Shown one piece after another: positions 32,164 through 42,574 of a stretch of 64,000 bases of DNA. The stretch is taken from contig JAWIIG010000037.1 in assembly GCA_033557465.1 (NCBI GenBank), positions 2,604,001 through 2,668,000 on the forward strand. The letters are read 5' to 3'. A program made the position numbers and the translations under genes. The stretch is from Ichthyophis bannanicus. Its lineage: Eukaryota > Chordata > Amphibia > Gymnophiona > Ichthyophiidae. The notes under the pieces are model-generated. The model searched no databases. It was not told where the DNA came from and saw nothing but the letters and a program-made list of their open reading frames with translations. Numbering within the stretch: position 1 is the first letter of the stretch; every line of letters starts with the position of its first letter.

Positions 32164-32268
32164 CTACTACTACTACTACTACTGAGCATTTGTATAGTGC
32201 TACAAGTCATACGCAGCGCTGCACGGACATGTAAGAGACAGTCCCTGCTCATCAGAGCTTACAATCTA
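32164..32268 (-). mobile_element. LINE 3' end with (CTA)n
   Basis: A (CTA)6 run is followed by 'gagcatttgtatagtgctac', 'cgcagcgctgcac' and 'agagcttacaatcta', a conserved LINE/SINE 3' end common in tetrapods. Minus-strand orientation is inferred from the microsatellite lying on the left. Confidence 0.6.
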
Positions 32269-32425
32269 GTCACTTATCATCCCCTCTGGCATATTGTTCT
32301 GTATTCCATATTGAGAAGGAAATATTTACATTACCAAGTTTAGACCTTTCCCTTGAATCTCTCCCCGCATAATGTCCATTGTTGAACACTGGCTATTTTG
32401 ATGATAAACTGAATACTGCACTGAC

Positions 32426-32530
32426 CTGAGAATGCCCATTCACAATAACTTCCTCAGCAAAGTGCACTTTCACTGGATTTGATTTCAGCCTGGCCCTCTT
32501 CTCTGCTGTGAGAAAAGAGGATTTGGGACC
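32426..32530 (-). CDS. FRMPD1: Host exon, FERM and PDZ domain protein (FRMPD1-like)
   Basis: A 105-bp, 35-codon exon on the minus strand. The acceptor is a pyrimidine-rich tract ending ttgtctttttgcag just above 32530; the donor is CAG|gtcagt below 32426. The peptide contains [20 protein letters not shown] and, near its end, [10 protein letters not shown]. From memory this matches the conserved segment between the PDZ and FERM domains of FRMPD proteins. FRMPD1 fits better than FRMPD4, which has SAFISAAKKARLKS there. Both exon borders fall between codons. No frame defect is present, and it is the only such island in the window. FRMPD proteins are membrane-associated scaffolds; FRMPD1 binds AGS3/GPSM1 and affects G-protein signalling. 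No neighbouring exon is visible, so the flanking introns exceed 31 kb on both sides. Confidence 0.75.
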
Positions 32531-33357
32531 CTGCAAAAAGACAAATAGGCAATGATTACAATAACAGAGAAAGGGCAATTCTTGAACACCCCACTTTGAA
32601 AAATTACCCACAAACACTAGTGCCTCTTTTTTCTGTGGCTGTTTATTCCCCCACCAAATTGACATTTTGAAAATACAAAAGTATGTGCATTATTGCAATT
32701 CCTGCCCCACCCTAGGATCATCTCTGGCGATATTTAACCACTGGCTGATTAAATCAGCTAAAATTAGGACAGTCATTCAGCTGTCCTAACTTTAGCCAGA
32801 CAGGGTTAACCAGCCAGCAGCTCAATATTGATGCTGACCAGGTAACCTCTGTGCTGTCCCCGCTCCACCCACAGAACACCCTAGTGCTAAGCACTTAACA
32901 TCAGGGTGTTCAAACCCAGTATGAGGGGACACTAAATGGTTTAGCATTGCTGAATATCCCAATGACCGCAGTTTAAATCAGTTAGCGGGACTACTAACCT
33001 GTTGAACTATTTTGAAAATGCCCCCCAAGATTTCAAGTCTATCTGCACAAGCCAAAAGTAAATGTATGCACACTAGACTTGTTCATGCATTAGAGGAATT
33101 CAATCAGCATTTTCTGTGCAGTACTTCAGATCCTCATTCTTATTCTCTTCCACCCATTCTTTCCTTTCCTTCCCCTTCAGCTCCATTCTTGTGCAGTCTC
33201 TTTCCTGCCCTCCTTCCATCTTTTGCTGTTTATAGCATTTCTGGAGTGTGGATGGCTCAGAACAGGAAATAGCAGGCAAGTTATAAAAGGCATGGACTGG
33301 AAGTTATAGGTCAGTGTGGTTGCCATACTCCACTGGATGTAGAGATCACTAGTCCTT
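32531..33357. other. Intron upstream of the host exon, with MITE-like relic
   Basis: The polypyrimidine tract and acceptor lie at 32531-32550. 32700-33000 contains short inverted motifs ('aattaggacag...ctgtcctaact') and 'agtgctaagcactt...acatcagg', which recurs in the MITE at 33358-33803, suggesting a relative. 33000-33357 holds nothing I recognise. Confidence 0.45.
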
Positions 33358-33803
33358 ATGGGCCCAATAATGAATTGAGCCAGCTACGTGCCGCTATGGT
33401 GCATATCTGACCCCACTGACCTCTAACCCTGAATATTCAATAATGGGGTAATATGCAGCCCTGGCATCGAATATCCAGGATCGCCGCACATGCTACGGAG
33501 CCGCAGAAGCTAACTGGGTAGCGGCGATATTGCACCACTACTTGGTTAGCTCCCGTGGGTAAAACTAGGCCAGCTTTTGTTTCACCTATCTTTACCTGCA
33601 GGTCGCTAACCAGGTAGCAGTGCAGTATCAGCTCTGCTCCGCTCTGGAACTCCAACAACACGCCCCAATGCTAAGCACTTCACATCAGGGCATGTAGGGG
33701 AGATAATCGGGGATAGTCAGCCATTGAATATCCCGTTCAATGGCATTTACACAGTTTACAGCGTTGTAAACCGTGTAAATGCCTTTCAAATATTGGACCC
33801 TAT
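33358..33803. mobile_element. MITE-like DNA element
   Basis: Imperfect terminal inverted repeats TATGGGCCCAATA (left) and TATTGGACCCTATA (right) bound about 446 bases without coding capacity. An internal hairpin 'ggcatttacacagttta...taaaccgtgtaaatgcc' lies at about 33741-33785. The superfamily is unknown; a TA target duplication is possible. Confidence 0.5.
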
Positions 33804-34449
33804 ATTTTTTTTTTGTAATTTGTCTTTTGAGTATCATTCATAACTAGGAGTACAAATACAACATCCATCAATTATCGATCATCAAATCTTACAATGACCA
33901 CCATTCCCAAGCCTTCTCGCCTCTCCTCTCTTATACCTAACCTTGTACAACCTATTTCAAGCTCTTTAACTTAACGGTTTTAACAATTTTATCACTTCAA
34001 ACATATTAACACACCAATACTTCCCTCCATATTAAATGTTGTTTGCCCTCCATTGCCATTCCTTCCTTCCAAACCACCCCCTTCCCCCGTTTTCATCCCT
34101 ATGGTCTGGTTTAAGTGGTAACTCCCCAAATTGGGGTCCACTCTCCATCTTATATTAACACCTTCTGGCTCTTTTTACTCCCTTTCCCCCCTCTCTATAC
34201 CACCTTTTTCCTCTGTTCCTATCCTTTATTCTATCGCCATTCGCTGTACCAGCCCTGCTCATTCTGAAATGTATGTATCCTCTGATGCCTATGGGCTTCA
34301 ATTTCACACATACACCATAACTGTTCCAACCGGCTTAATACCTCTACTTTTGTGGGTATATCCAGTTGTTTCCATTTAGTCATAAGTGTCATGCATGCTG
34401 CCCTAATACAATAGCCCAGAAATTTATTTATTCTGCTATCCCCTTCCCA

Positions 34450-36345
34450 CTTTAGTTCTTTAAGATTGCCATTTCTACATCTATCTTGACTGGAATTTTA
34501 GTTATCTCATAAAATATCTGTTCTAACTCTTTCCACATTTTTTGTAACTTTATATAACTCCACAATAAATGTTTTAAATCTCCTTGTTCTCCACATTTTT
34601 TCCAACATTCCCCACTTTCCTGCTTATTACTAGCTTTCAATCTGGTAGATGTCCAGTACATTCTATGTCTAATTTTGATGACTGTTTTCTAAATATGCAG
34701 TACCTGGTGCCAATCTTCTAGCCCAGGCTATTATCTCTTTCCATCTTTTCTGGTCCCATATGCCTCCAATGTCTGTTTCCCACTTTTGGTGACTTACCAC
34801 TTCTCTTCCCTCTGCATCTATTAATCCTTTTATATAGTAGGGAGAGCAATCTTTTCGGGAGCCCTTCTCTTGTCATGATTTGCTCAAAGATCGTTACTTT
34901 AGCTTTTAAATCTCTTTGAACCTCTGTCCTATTCAAGAAATAATGAAACTGCACATAAGCATAATAGTCCCTACTTTTTAAACCATATTTTTCTTTGAGT
35001 GACGCAAAAGAGACTACCTCCCCTTGCTCTATTATCAACTGCCCTACTCATCATATTCCTTTCTTTATATTTTGCACTTTATTTTGCCCTTCTCGAGACA
35101 TCAGAGCGGTTTACAATAAAACAATGTCAACGCTGTAAGAAAGGGAAAGGAACTACAATGCAAATAGGAAAGGGACAGAACCAACAGTAGAGTCATTAGA
35201 GACAGTCAAAAGAACAAAAGTTAAGAAGGACTGGTACAGGGGAGGTCAAAAGCCTGCTGGAATAAGTGAGTTTTTAACAAATTCTTAGCATTTCTTTCCC
35301 AATTCTTTGAAAATACCCCCCTCTATTCCTGGTGGGAACTCTGCCAGCCCTATTATAAAGGATCTTCTTGAGATTTTTTTCCTGGCTGGAAGTTTCTTCT
35401 GGCTCCCATCCAGATTTTCTTTGTTAATACCCTAAATGGGTTATCTTCATTCTCCTCTTTTTCCTTCTCTCCCCTTCTGTACTGCGGGTCCTATATCCAG
35501 AATTCCGCTTCTGTCAATACTGATTCCCGTTCTTGTTCCATTTGCATTCAATCTGGTACGTCTCCCTCTCCTTTCCATACCACTGGTGCTCGCAGTTGAG
35601 CTGCTTTATAATATTGTTCAAGATTTGGCACTCCCATTCGCCCATCCTTTTGTCTCATGAACATAGTTTGTCTTGAAATCTTGGGTTGCTTCTCTTCCCA
35701 TATAAAATCCATAATTAAATTTTGGAGTTTCTTTAAATACCTCTTGGGAATTGCACATGGTATTGAACTAATCAGAAATAGTGCCCTTGGTAGTACATTC
35801 ATTTTAATAGTCGCTATCCTCCCTAGTCAGGACAATGCTATCCCCTTCCATTTGTGTAGGTCTTTCTTTAATGCTGCCATTAACAGGTCATAATTCCATA
35901 CTCTTGTATTATTTATTGTATTACCCAATTGTATACCCAAGTATCGATACATATTTTTGACCCACTTAAAGAGAAATTACTCCTGGTCTCTTTTCCAAAT
36001 CACTCAGAAGGTTAAATTCCAATATATCAGTTTTTGTAATATTGATTTTATATCCCGATACCTTGCTATATTCCCTAATTTCCTTCATTAGGACTAGTAA
36101 TGTAGTGAGTGGTTCCCGCAATGTAAATATTACATCATCTGCGAACAGGGCAATTTTGGATCTAATCCCCCTATCCTCACTCCCTTAATATCTGTCTCAT
36201 CCTTTCTGCTAATGGTTCCATCACCAAGGCAAAAAGTAGTGGTGATAATGGTAGCTTTGCCTTGTTCCTCTCCCTAACTTAAAGGCTGCATTAATCCTTA
36301 TACGGGCTGAGGGGTTTACATACATTACTCTTATCCACCCTATAG
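34450..36345 (-). pseudogene. L1 ORF2 fragment: RT palm to C-terminus
   Basis: From right to left: NPSARIRINAAFK and an RGTRQ-type motif (about 36320-36260), the FADD box in KIALFADDVIFT (about 36155-36120), then, after several frameshifts, KMNVLPRALFLISSIPCAIP-like sequence (35802 onward) with LQNLIMDFIWEEKQPKI and GVPNLEQYYKAAQL. All of these are hallmarks of the L1 ORF2 region after the RT. 35038-34452 holds the C-terminal part, ending with a zinc-finger-like CWKKCGEQGDLKHLLW (C-X3-C with a later H), as in L1 ORF2 ends. Many stops; inactive. Confidence 0.75.
35050..35285 (-). mobile_element. LINE 3'-end fragment inside L1-C
   Basis: It starts 'tttattttgcccttctcgag', has the 'agcggtttacaataaaac' block typical of L2-like tails and interrupts L1 ORF2. 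The tail orientation points to the minus strand. No coding sequence is present. Confidence 0.6.
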
Positions 36346-36532
36346 ACTTAGGGGCATGTTTACTAAAACCCCGCTAATGTGCGGGCCGCGGTAGTGTGCG
36401 GATGCCATATAAGGAGTGGGCGTTCCGTCCTGAAAAAGAAAGTACAAAATTTACATATGCACTAAGGTGCGCGGCGCCCATGTGCGCCCCAAACATTAGC
36501 GCATAAGTGGCACGTTGATGTGCACACAGAAA

Positions 36533-37394
36533 AGCAGAGCCACAGCACAATGGTCAAGGCACTTACCAATGGTGCAGGGATCAGGGGTTCAATCCCCTAC
36601 AGTGCCCAATGAAGACAGCTGGCTGAGGCGTTAATTTATGAGGCATTTAAATAATGGGCGGCATAAGGCGGCGCACTGATGTTTTCGGAGGCATTTTAAT
36701 ACTGGGTGGCATAAGTGGCTCGCTGATGTGCAAGCAGAAAAGCAGAGCCACAGCACAATGGTTAAGACACTGACCAATAGTGCAGGGATCAGGGGTTCAA
36801 TCCCCCACAGTGCTCAATGTAGACAGCTGGCTGAGGCATTACTTTAGGAGCTAGTCTAATATTGTGCCGCATATGGCAGCGCACTATTGATTTAGGAGGC
36901 TTTTTAATATTGGGCGGCATAAGGTGGCGCGCTAATGTATAAGCACAAGAACAGAACCACAGCACAATGGGTAAGATACTGACCAATGGTGCAGGGATCA
37001 AGGGTTCAATCCCCCACAGTGCCCAATGAACAAGGCTGGCTGAGGCAGTACATATTATGGGGAAGATTGCTTTTGGAGTCATATTATTTTTATTTTAATT
37101 ATCACTACTAGCAAACACACTCTCAAAGCGTGTTAACATAAGGCACCCTATAAGGCACATTTTAGGGTGCACTGTCAGCCAAGGCACCCTAGAATGTTGC
37201 TTATGGGCGTTTTAGAGGGTGCCGTATGAGGTACAGCAAGGTCAGAGTACTGTTTTTTATGGCAGCAGTGTGCAGTTTAAGGAATGAAAAGCATAAGTAG
37301 GTGCGCTGACAGGCAAGGAAGAGCAGCAGTGGAGCACAATGGTTAAGGCACTGACTGCTGATACAGGGGTCATGAGTTTGTTCCCCAGCGTGCC
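36533..37394 (+). repeat. Four tRNA-like modules, forward, in copy 1
   Basis: Modules at about 36533-36606, 36741-36815, 36951-37023 and 37326-37394. Each has an A-box-like GCACAATGGTTAAG (or variant) and, 35-40 bases later, a B-box-like GGGTTCAATCCCC, with the pairing 5'/3' edges of a tRNA T-arm. They look like tRNA-derived heads, not functional tRNA genes: no intact cloverleaf was found by eye. Confidence 0.75.
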
Positions 37395-37740
37395 TAATAT
37401 GTAAGGCTTGCTGTGGCATCAGCTTTGCATTGTACATATTTTTTCCTGCAGCACTTTATTTTTATTTTATTAATTGCTGCCAGCAAACATGCCCTCACAT
37501 GCCGTAATTGAAGGTGCCGTATAAGGCACCCTATAAGGCACTCCATAGGGCACATTATAAATTGCACTGTCCGCCACAGCACCCTAAAATGTCCCCAATA
37601 GGGCACCCTATAAGTTGCGTCACAGGATAATGTATAGTGCACCTTATATGGACGGGAACCATAAGGTGCCCTATAGGGCACCCTATAAAGCACCATCAGA
37701 TGCACCTTATGGGTACAGTACGCTGAGGGTGTTTTTGCTG
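37130..37740. repeat. Cluster of short GGCACCCTATAAGGCAC-type palindromic repeats
   Basis: At least eight variants of 'aaggcaccctataaggcac', 'gtgccctatagggcacc' and similar lie here and, in copy 2, at 49200-49780. Each is itself nearly palindromic around TATA. Confidence 0.75.
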
Positions 37741-37796
37741 GCATCAAAATATGTACATTAAAAAAAGAAAATGCATTGGACAACCCTATCAAATAA

Positions 37797-40402
37797 CCCC
37801 ACTGTGGGTTTGAACCCATGACCTCTGGCTTCAACAGGCAGTGAAGTAACCATTGGGCTACAGCTCTATACTTGACAGCAAGGCCCTGGCTGGCTGTAGA
37901 GAGCCTGCACGTCACCACACAGACAGTCTGCTGTGGTCACCAGGATAGGGTTAGCCCACCCATACCCATGATGCAATGCACATGCAAATCAGCTGTCCAC
38001 AGATAAACACAAGATGGGCAATGCACCCCCACAGCACCTCGGCCTGGAAGGGGGAAGTGACTATGTGCACCCACACAGCACCTCGGCCTGGTAGGGGGTA
38101 CTGACCGTGTGTTTTACTGGCACAGAGTAGCTACACACCGTCACATTGTGCGGGTACTGTGCTCACCCTGAGGGTGCAATGAGGTGCCCAGGACCAGGTC
38201 CACAACACCTTCCATGGCTGAAAGATCCCATGCTGGAGGTCCAAAGCAGCATTAATGTGTGAGATAGGTAGTTTCTGCACAAACACCTTGGATATCTCTG
38301 TCTGTTTCACTCAGGTGATGCCCCTATGGACCCCTAGGTGGTCCATGTACCACCACCATCCCCCTCCCCCTCCAGGGCTGAGGGTGGCAAACAGGGTCTC
38401 CCATAAATAGATCCACATTCTACCTCCCTGCAAAGGTGGCAGTAGAGGGGACCATCAACCCCAGCCCTGCTGAGGTACAGACACCCCACAGGGCACTCAA
38501 TGCAGCTCTATACACATCCATAACACAATAGCAGCCAGACATTAGGCCTGAATATGGTAGGCTGCACCCCACCACTATCTGATATTCTCCTGCAGCAAAC
38601 CATCAGCCACTGCACCCTGCAAGCCGCTCCATCAAGACACATACCAGCAGCAGTCTGCTAGGTAGTCCATAGTGCATGTTTCCAGTGGAGATACATGCAC
38701 TAGGAACTGGGACATCAGCATACACAGCAAGCAAATAAATCAGTGACTGGGCTCCAAAAGGAAACCCATATCTATCACATGAGAGAGATACTATAGAGCA
38801 CTATGGGGGTGCCTAGCCATGCTGTGGTCACTGCACAGTCAGGGTGAGAGTGATCTCTCAGCAGGACATACTGAGGTCACCCTGTCTGTGTAGGTGGTGG
38901 CCGGGCACTAAAATGTCCCAGTCAGTGCCCTATGCCCTGTGCAGATGCACCCTGGCCAGGCCACCTTGTCTGGCCTATACCCATGGTACCTTGCTCCTCA
39001 TTATGCACATTGGCAGCCCAATACTGGCAACATTGCTGCCAGTGTGGGCTGTGGAAGGTGTTTGCAGCCACCACACACTGGATAGACAGACAGCCACCCC
39101 CACACCTATGCCAGCATTGTGCTACTATAGAGGAGTTCAGCAGCCATACCCACCAAACCAGTCCTGGGCACAGTACAGGCATGGATATGGTACGCAATAC
39201 TGTTGGGGGTCACTCCCCAGGGTGGTAAACACTGTCAGAGACCAGACCTGCAGCACACACCGCAGACATCAGAATGATTGTTATGGTGGAGCTCAATGAG
39301 CAAAATGTGCTTAACGTAGGAATTGATATCTGCCAGTTATCATAGGAAACGTTTGATAGCTGTGTACCATATACCCAGGTGTAGGGTTGCATTGCTAAGG
39401 TATGCAAGTACTAGTATTGGGAGATACAGGCAGGGCCCAATGTCCTGCCTCTCCAGGAGGCATTGGCCAATGGGGCCTGTGGGTGTGTGTGTGGGTGTGT
39501 CTGGCCCTGTTGGCTGCTGCCTTACGGCAGAGTTTCCCAACTCCAGTCCTGGTGTTCCAAACACTGTTCGGGTTTTCATGCTGTCCCTCATAAATATGCA
39601 TGAGCTACATAAGCATACCATGGGGGTGGTGCATAGATATGCAGCACAGGCATCTTTATTAGAGGCAGCATGGAAACTGAATGGTGTGTGGCCCTCCAGG
39701 ACTGCATTTGGGAGACTCTGCTCTAGGTAATGCGCCTGTTTATGGTGTGTGTGTTTGGTGTGGTAAAATATAGGCATATTAACCATGCATATGTTCTCAG
39801 CAATAAAGGTTTGTCCTTACTATCATGGTTTACTTGTGGGAAATATATGTGGACAGGATTGGCAGTAGCCCCAGCTGGCCTTTGAACCTGTGACCTTCTG
39901 TTCTTGCACACACTGTCTGTGTGCACTGCACCACTGTGTTGCCACAGATATGCTGTATTCCCTGGGGAGTCCATGACTGTACATCCGACAGAGCCTGTCT
40001 GTTTTGGTGGACTGTGCCAGCCTGCACAGGCCTAGGCCACTGTCTGCTGTGGTTTGCAGCCACTGCCCCCTCCACCACCTGTACCCTTCCGCCAACATGC
40101 AGACATGTCCTTATCTGGGAATAAGCATATGACCTGATTGACTGGTGGCACTCCAGGACTGAATTTGGGGGACTCGGCTGTAGGTAATGCCCATTGTTAT
40201 GGTTTGTGTGTGGTGTAGGGTAAAATATGGGTGTTTGAACCATGCTTATGTTCTTTGCAATAAAGGAGTGTCTGTACTATCACGGTTTAGTGGTGGGTAA
40301 AACAATGGGGACTGGGTTGGCAGGAGCACCAGCTTGGATTTGAACCTGTGACCCTCTGGTTCTACAGGCACAGGCTGTGTCCACTGCACCACAATGTGGC
40401 CA
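37797..40402 (-). repeat. Three tRNA-like modules, reverse, in copy 1
   Basis: Modules at about 37797-37868, 39870-39946 and 40328-40402 read on the minus strand with B-box-like 'GGTTCAAA(T)CC' and A-box-like 'CAATGGTTACTGCA...' or 'GGTGCA' edges. They point toward the forward set at 36533-37394. Confidence 0.7.
38844..40320. other. Interior of copy 1 without recognised genes
   Basis: A unit of roughly 460 bp is repeated in tandem with divergence: 'ccaggactgcatttgggagac...caataaaggtttgtcc' at about 39694-39960 and 'ccaggactgaatttggggga...caataaaggagtgtct' at about 40151-40400. Open frames of 91-151 codons exist on both strands but show no domain. Confidence 0.6.
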
Positions 40403-40701
40403 CAGAAACAGTGCAGTCCCTGGAGATAGGAAACCTGGCCGGACGAGTCAGGAACCCTGCTCTGCACAATTTTACTGTGGGCTCATTTACCTTGTATGGG
40501 GACAAAAGTGCAAATAAACCTCAAAAATGACCTCGAAAAAAGGGGAAAAAAACCAAAACCAAGCTGGGCAACAGTGATATCAATGGGCAACAATAAAAAA
40601 CACTCCCAGGAAAGCTCCAATAAAATGAAATGATTTTTGACAGAGTCTACGGAGCGTAGACCCTTCCAAAAATCATTTGAGTGGGTTTCCTGAAGACATA
40701 T

Positions 40702-40884
40702 AGAGTAGTTACTCACCTGTAACAGGTGTTCTCCAGGAGCAGCAGGAATCAGTCCTCACTTATGGGTGACGTCGCCGACGGAGCCCTCGCGGAGCAATTT
40801 CCCCAGCTTTCGCAGAAAGCCTTTGGGAATTGCAGCGCGCATGCGCGGTCCCCTTCCCGCCCAGGGATGCCATCTTGCTCAGTC
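40702..40884. repeat. DIRS-B left inverted terminal repeat
   Basis: Inverse of 46251-46407, for example 'gggtgacgtcgccgacggag' and 'gcgcatgcgcggtcccctt'. The outermost 40 bases differ partly ('ctccaggagcagcaggaa' against 'ctccaggaccaagcaggaa' in the inverse). Confidence 0.9.
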
Positions 40885-40965
40885 TGATGACATAGCGGAA
40901 AGACAGCAAAAGTTAGCAAAAATATGCAATAAGAATGACTGCAACTCCAAGGGGAGGAGGGAGGG

Positions 40966-41066
40966 TAGTGAGGACTGATTCCTGCTGCTCCTGGAGAACA
41001 CCTGTTACAGGTGAGTAACTACTCTTTCTCCAGGACCAAGCAGGAAGTCAGTCCTCACTTATGGGA
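40966..41066. repeat. DIRS-B internal complementary region
   Basis: 40966-41025 is the complement of the outer left end (40702-40760). 41027-41066 is the complement of the outer right end. The junction 'actactct|ttctccagg' predicts the circular end-to-end joint used in replication. Confidence 0.9.
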
Positions 41067-41171
41067 CTCCCAAGCTTAAGGCTACCGGAGACCTCAACCT
41101 AAAGAGCTACATCAAGCTCAACAGTACAGAGGGAACACTAGCCCAACACTAGGGCTGGAGGGAGGAGTTGC

Positions 41172-42574
41172 CTAAACCTCAAAGAGGTTGTGGAGAACTG
41201 CCTGACCGAAAGCGCTGTCCCTGCGGGACTCCCTTTCAAGGCAGTAATGAGCCGCAAAGGTCTGGCCTGAAGACCAAGTAGCGGCCCGGCAAATGTCTGC
41301 CAATGGAACAGAGCGGAGATGAGCCACAGACGCGGCCTTTGCCCTGACCCGATGAGCCGTGACACGACTTTCCAAGGAGAGGCCGGCTGCCCCGTAAGTC
41401 CAGGTGATACAGTCGGCTACCCAGGAGGACAGAGTACGCTTAGAGACAGGTACCCCCAACCGATTGGGGTCAAAAGATACAAAAAGCTGGACGGCCTTTC
41501 TATGCCCTCGCGTACGGTCAAGGCTCTTCTACAGTCCAGGGTGTGCAGCACAGTTTCTGCTCGGCTGGCGTGCGGCCTGGGAAAGAAGGTCGGAAGAACC
41601 ACCTCCTGGTTGATGTGAAAGGGGGAGACAACCTTTGGAAGAAACTTGGGGTGGGTCCGCAGTACCACCCTATTCTTGTAGAACCTAGTGTACGGAGGCT
41701 CCGACACTAGGTCTTGTAGCTCACTCACGCACCTCGCGGAAGTGAGGGCCACCAAGAAGAGAGTTTTCCAGGAGGGAAAACGGAGAGGGCAGGTAGCCAT
41801 GGGCTCAAAAGGCGGACAGGTAAGCCTTTGCAGAACCACGTTGAGGTCCCAGTCAGGGGCTGGGGGGCGCAACGGAGGTTTAAGCAGAAGGAGGCCTCTG
41901 AGGAAACGCGCCACCAAGGGATGCGAGGAGAGAGGCCGGCCTTCGACCGGAGAATGATGTGCAGAGAGAGCACTGAGGTGGACTCTGACAGAGGTGGATT
42001 TGAGACCGAGATCGGAGAGGTGAAGCAAATATTGCAGCACCACCGATACTAAACAGGCGAAGGGGTCCTCAGATCGCTGAGAACACCAGACCGAGAAGCG
42101 ACGCCATTTGAGGGCGTACGACTTCCGAGTGGAGGGACGCCGAGAAGCTAGGACGACGGCTTCCACCTCCGGGGCTAGCCGTAGCGGAGCTAGGACTACC
42201 CTTTCAGCAGCCAGGCCGTCAGGTGTAGGGCCCGGAGGTTGGGGTGCAGAAGAGTGCCCCGATCCTGGGTCAGGAGGTCGGGCTGGAACCCCAGAGGAAG
42301 AGGGGTGTCCACCGCTAGCTGTAGTAGTAGAGGGAACCACGGCTGTCTCGGCCACCGAGGCGCCACCAGGATCACGGAGGCCCTGTCCTGGACAACTTTG
42401 AACAATGTCTGGGCCACCAGTGGCGTAGGAGGGAATGCATACAACAGACCCGTGGACCACGGGATGAGGAAAGCATCCGGCGCCTCCCGCGAAGGATGGG
42501 GGTGCCAGGAGCAGAATCTGGGGAGCTGCCTGTTCAGGGGACTGGCAAAAAGATCCACAGTGGGAGAACCCCAC
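41172..42574 (-). pseudogene. DIRS-B tyrosine recombinase (one frameshift)
   Basis: Integrates the circular DNA by cut-and-join without target duplication. Open from 42574 to 41417 and again, in another frame, from 41459 to 41172. The switch lies at a run of G on the minus strand near 41447-41458, consistent with loss of one base. N-terminal core-binding helices: RPSTRKSYALKWRRFSVWC. Catalytic residues: R in TSARCVSEL (about 41734), HRVR in TAHRVRAKAAS (about 41345-41360), and tyrosine in AAHYCLERES (codon about 41244-41246). The first 120 residues (proline-rich) overlap the RT/RNase H frame, as in other DIRS elements. About 465 codons in total. Confidence 0.88.

Larger units (their letters stand above)
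33805..36350 (-). mobile_element. L1-type LINE, 3' half (L1-C)
   Basis: A T-run at 33808-33818 is the poly(A) end on the minus strand. ORF2 coding runs from 36345 leftward. A second LINE tail is inserted at 35050-35285. The 5' half is missing at 36350, where the large Harbinger-type element starts. Confidence 0.75.
36352..40690 (+). mobile_element. Large non-autonomous Harbinger-type element, copy 1 (3' end lost)
   Basis: The left end GGGGCATGTTTACTAAAACC matches copy 2 at 48611. The bodies are collinear and very similar over more than 4 kb (for example 36420-36440 versus 48680-48700, and 40640-40680 versus 52695-52738). The right terminal part present in copy 2 (52739-53250) is missing: sequence diverges at about 40681. 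No transposase frame exists. Orientation is given relative to copy 2 only. Confidence 0.8.

Noticed and set aside
36533..36606. Functional tRNA gene
   Set aside because: A- and B-box-like sequences are present, but I could not form a proper acceptor stem or anticodon arm. The module is repeated at several places within one element.
38844..39299. 151-codon open frame kept in both copies of the Harbinger-type element (also 50907-51362)
   Set aside because: The two copies are so similar that both frames may stay open by chance. Differences I could read are mostly amino-acid changing, and no domain or transposase motif is visible.
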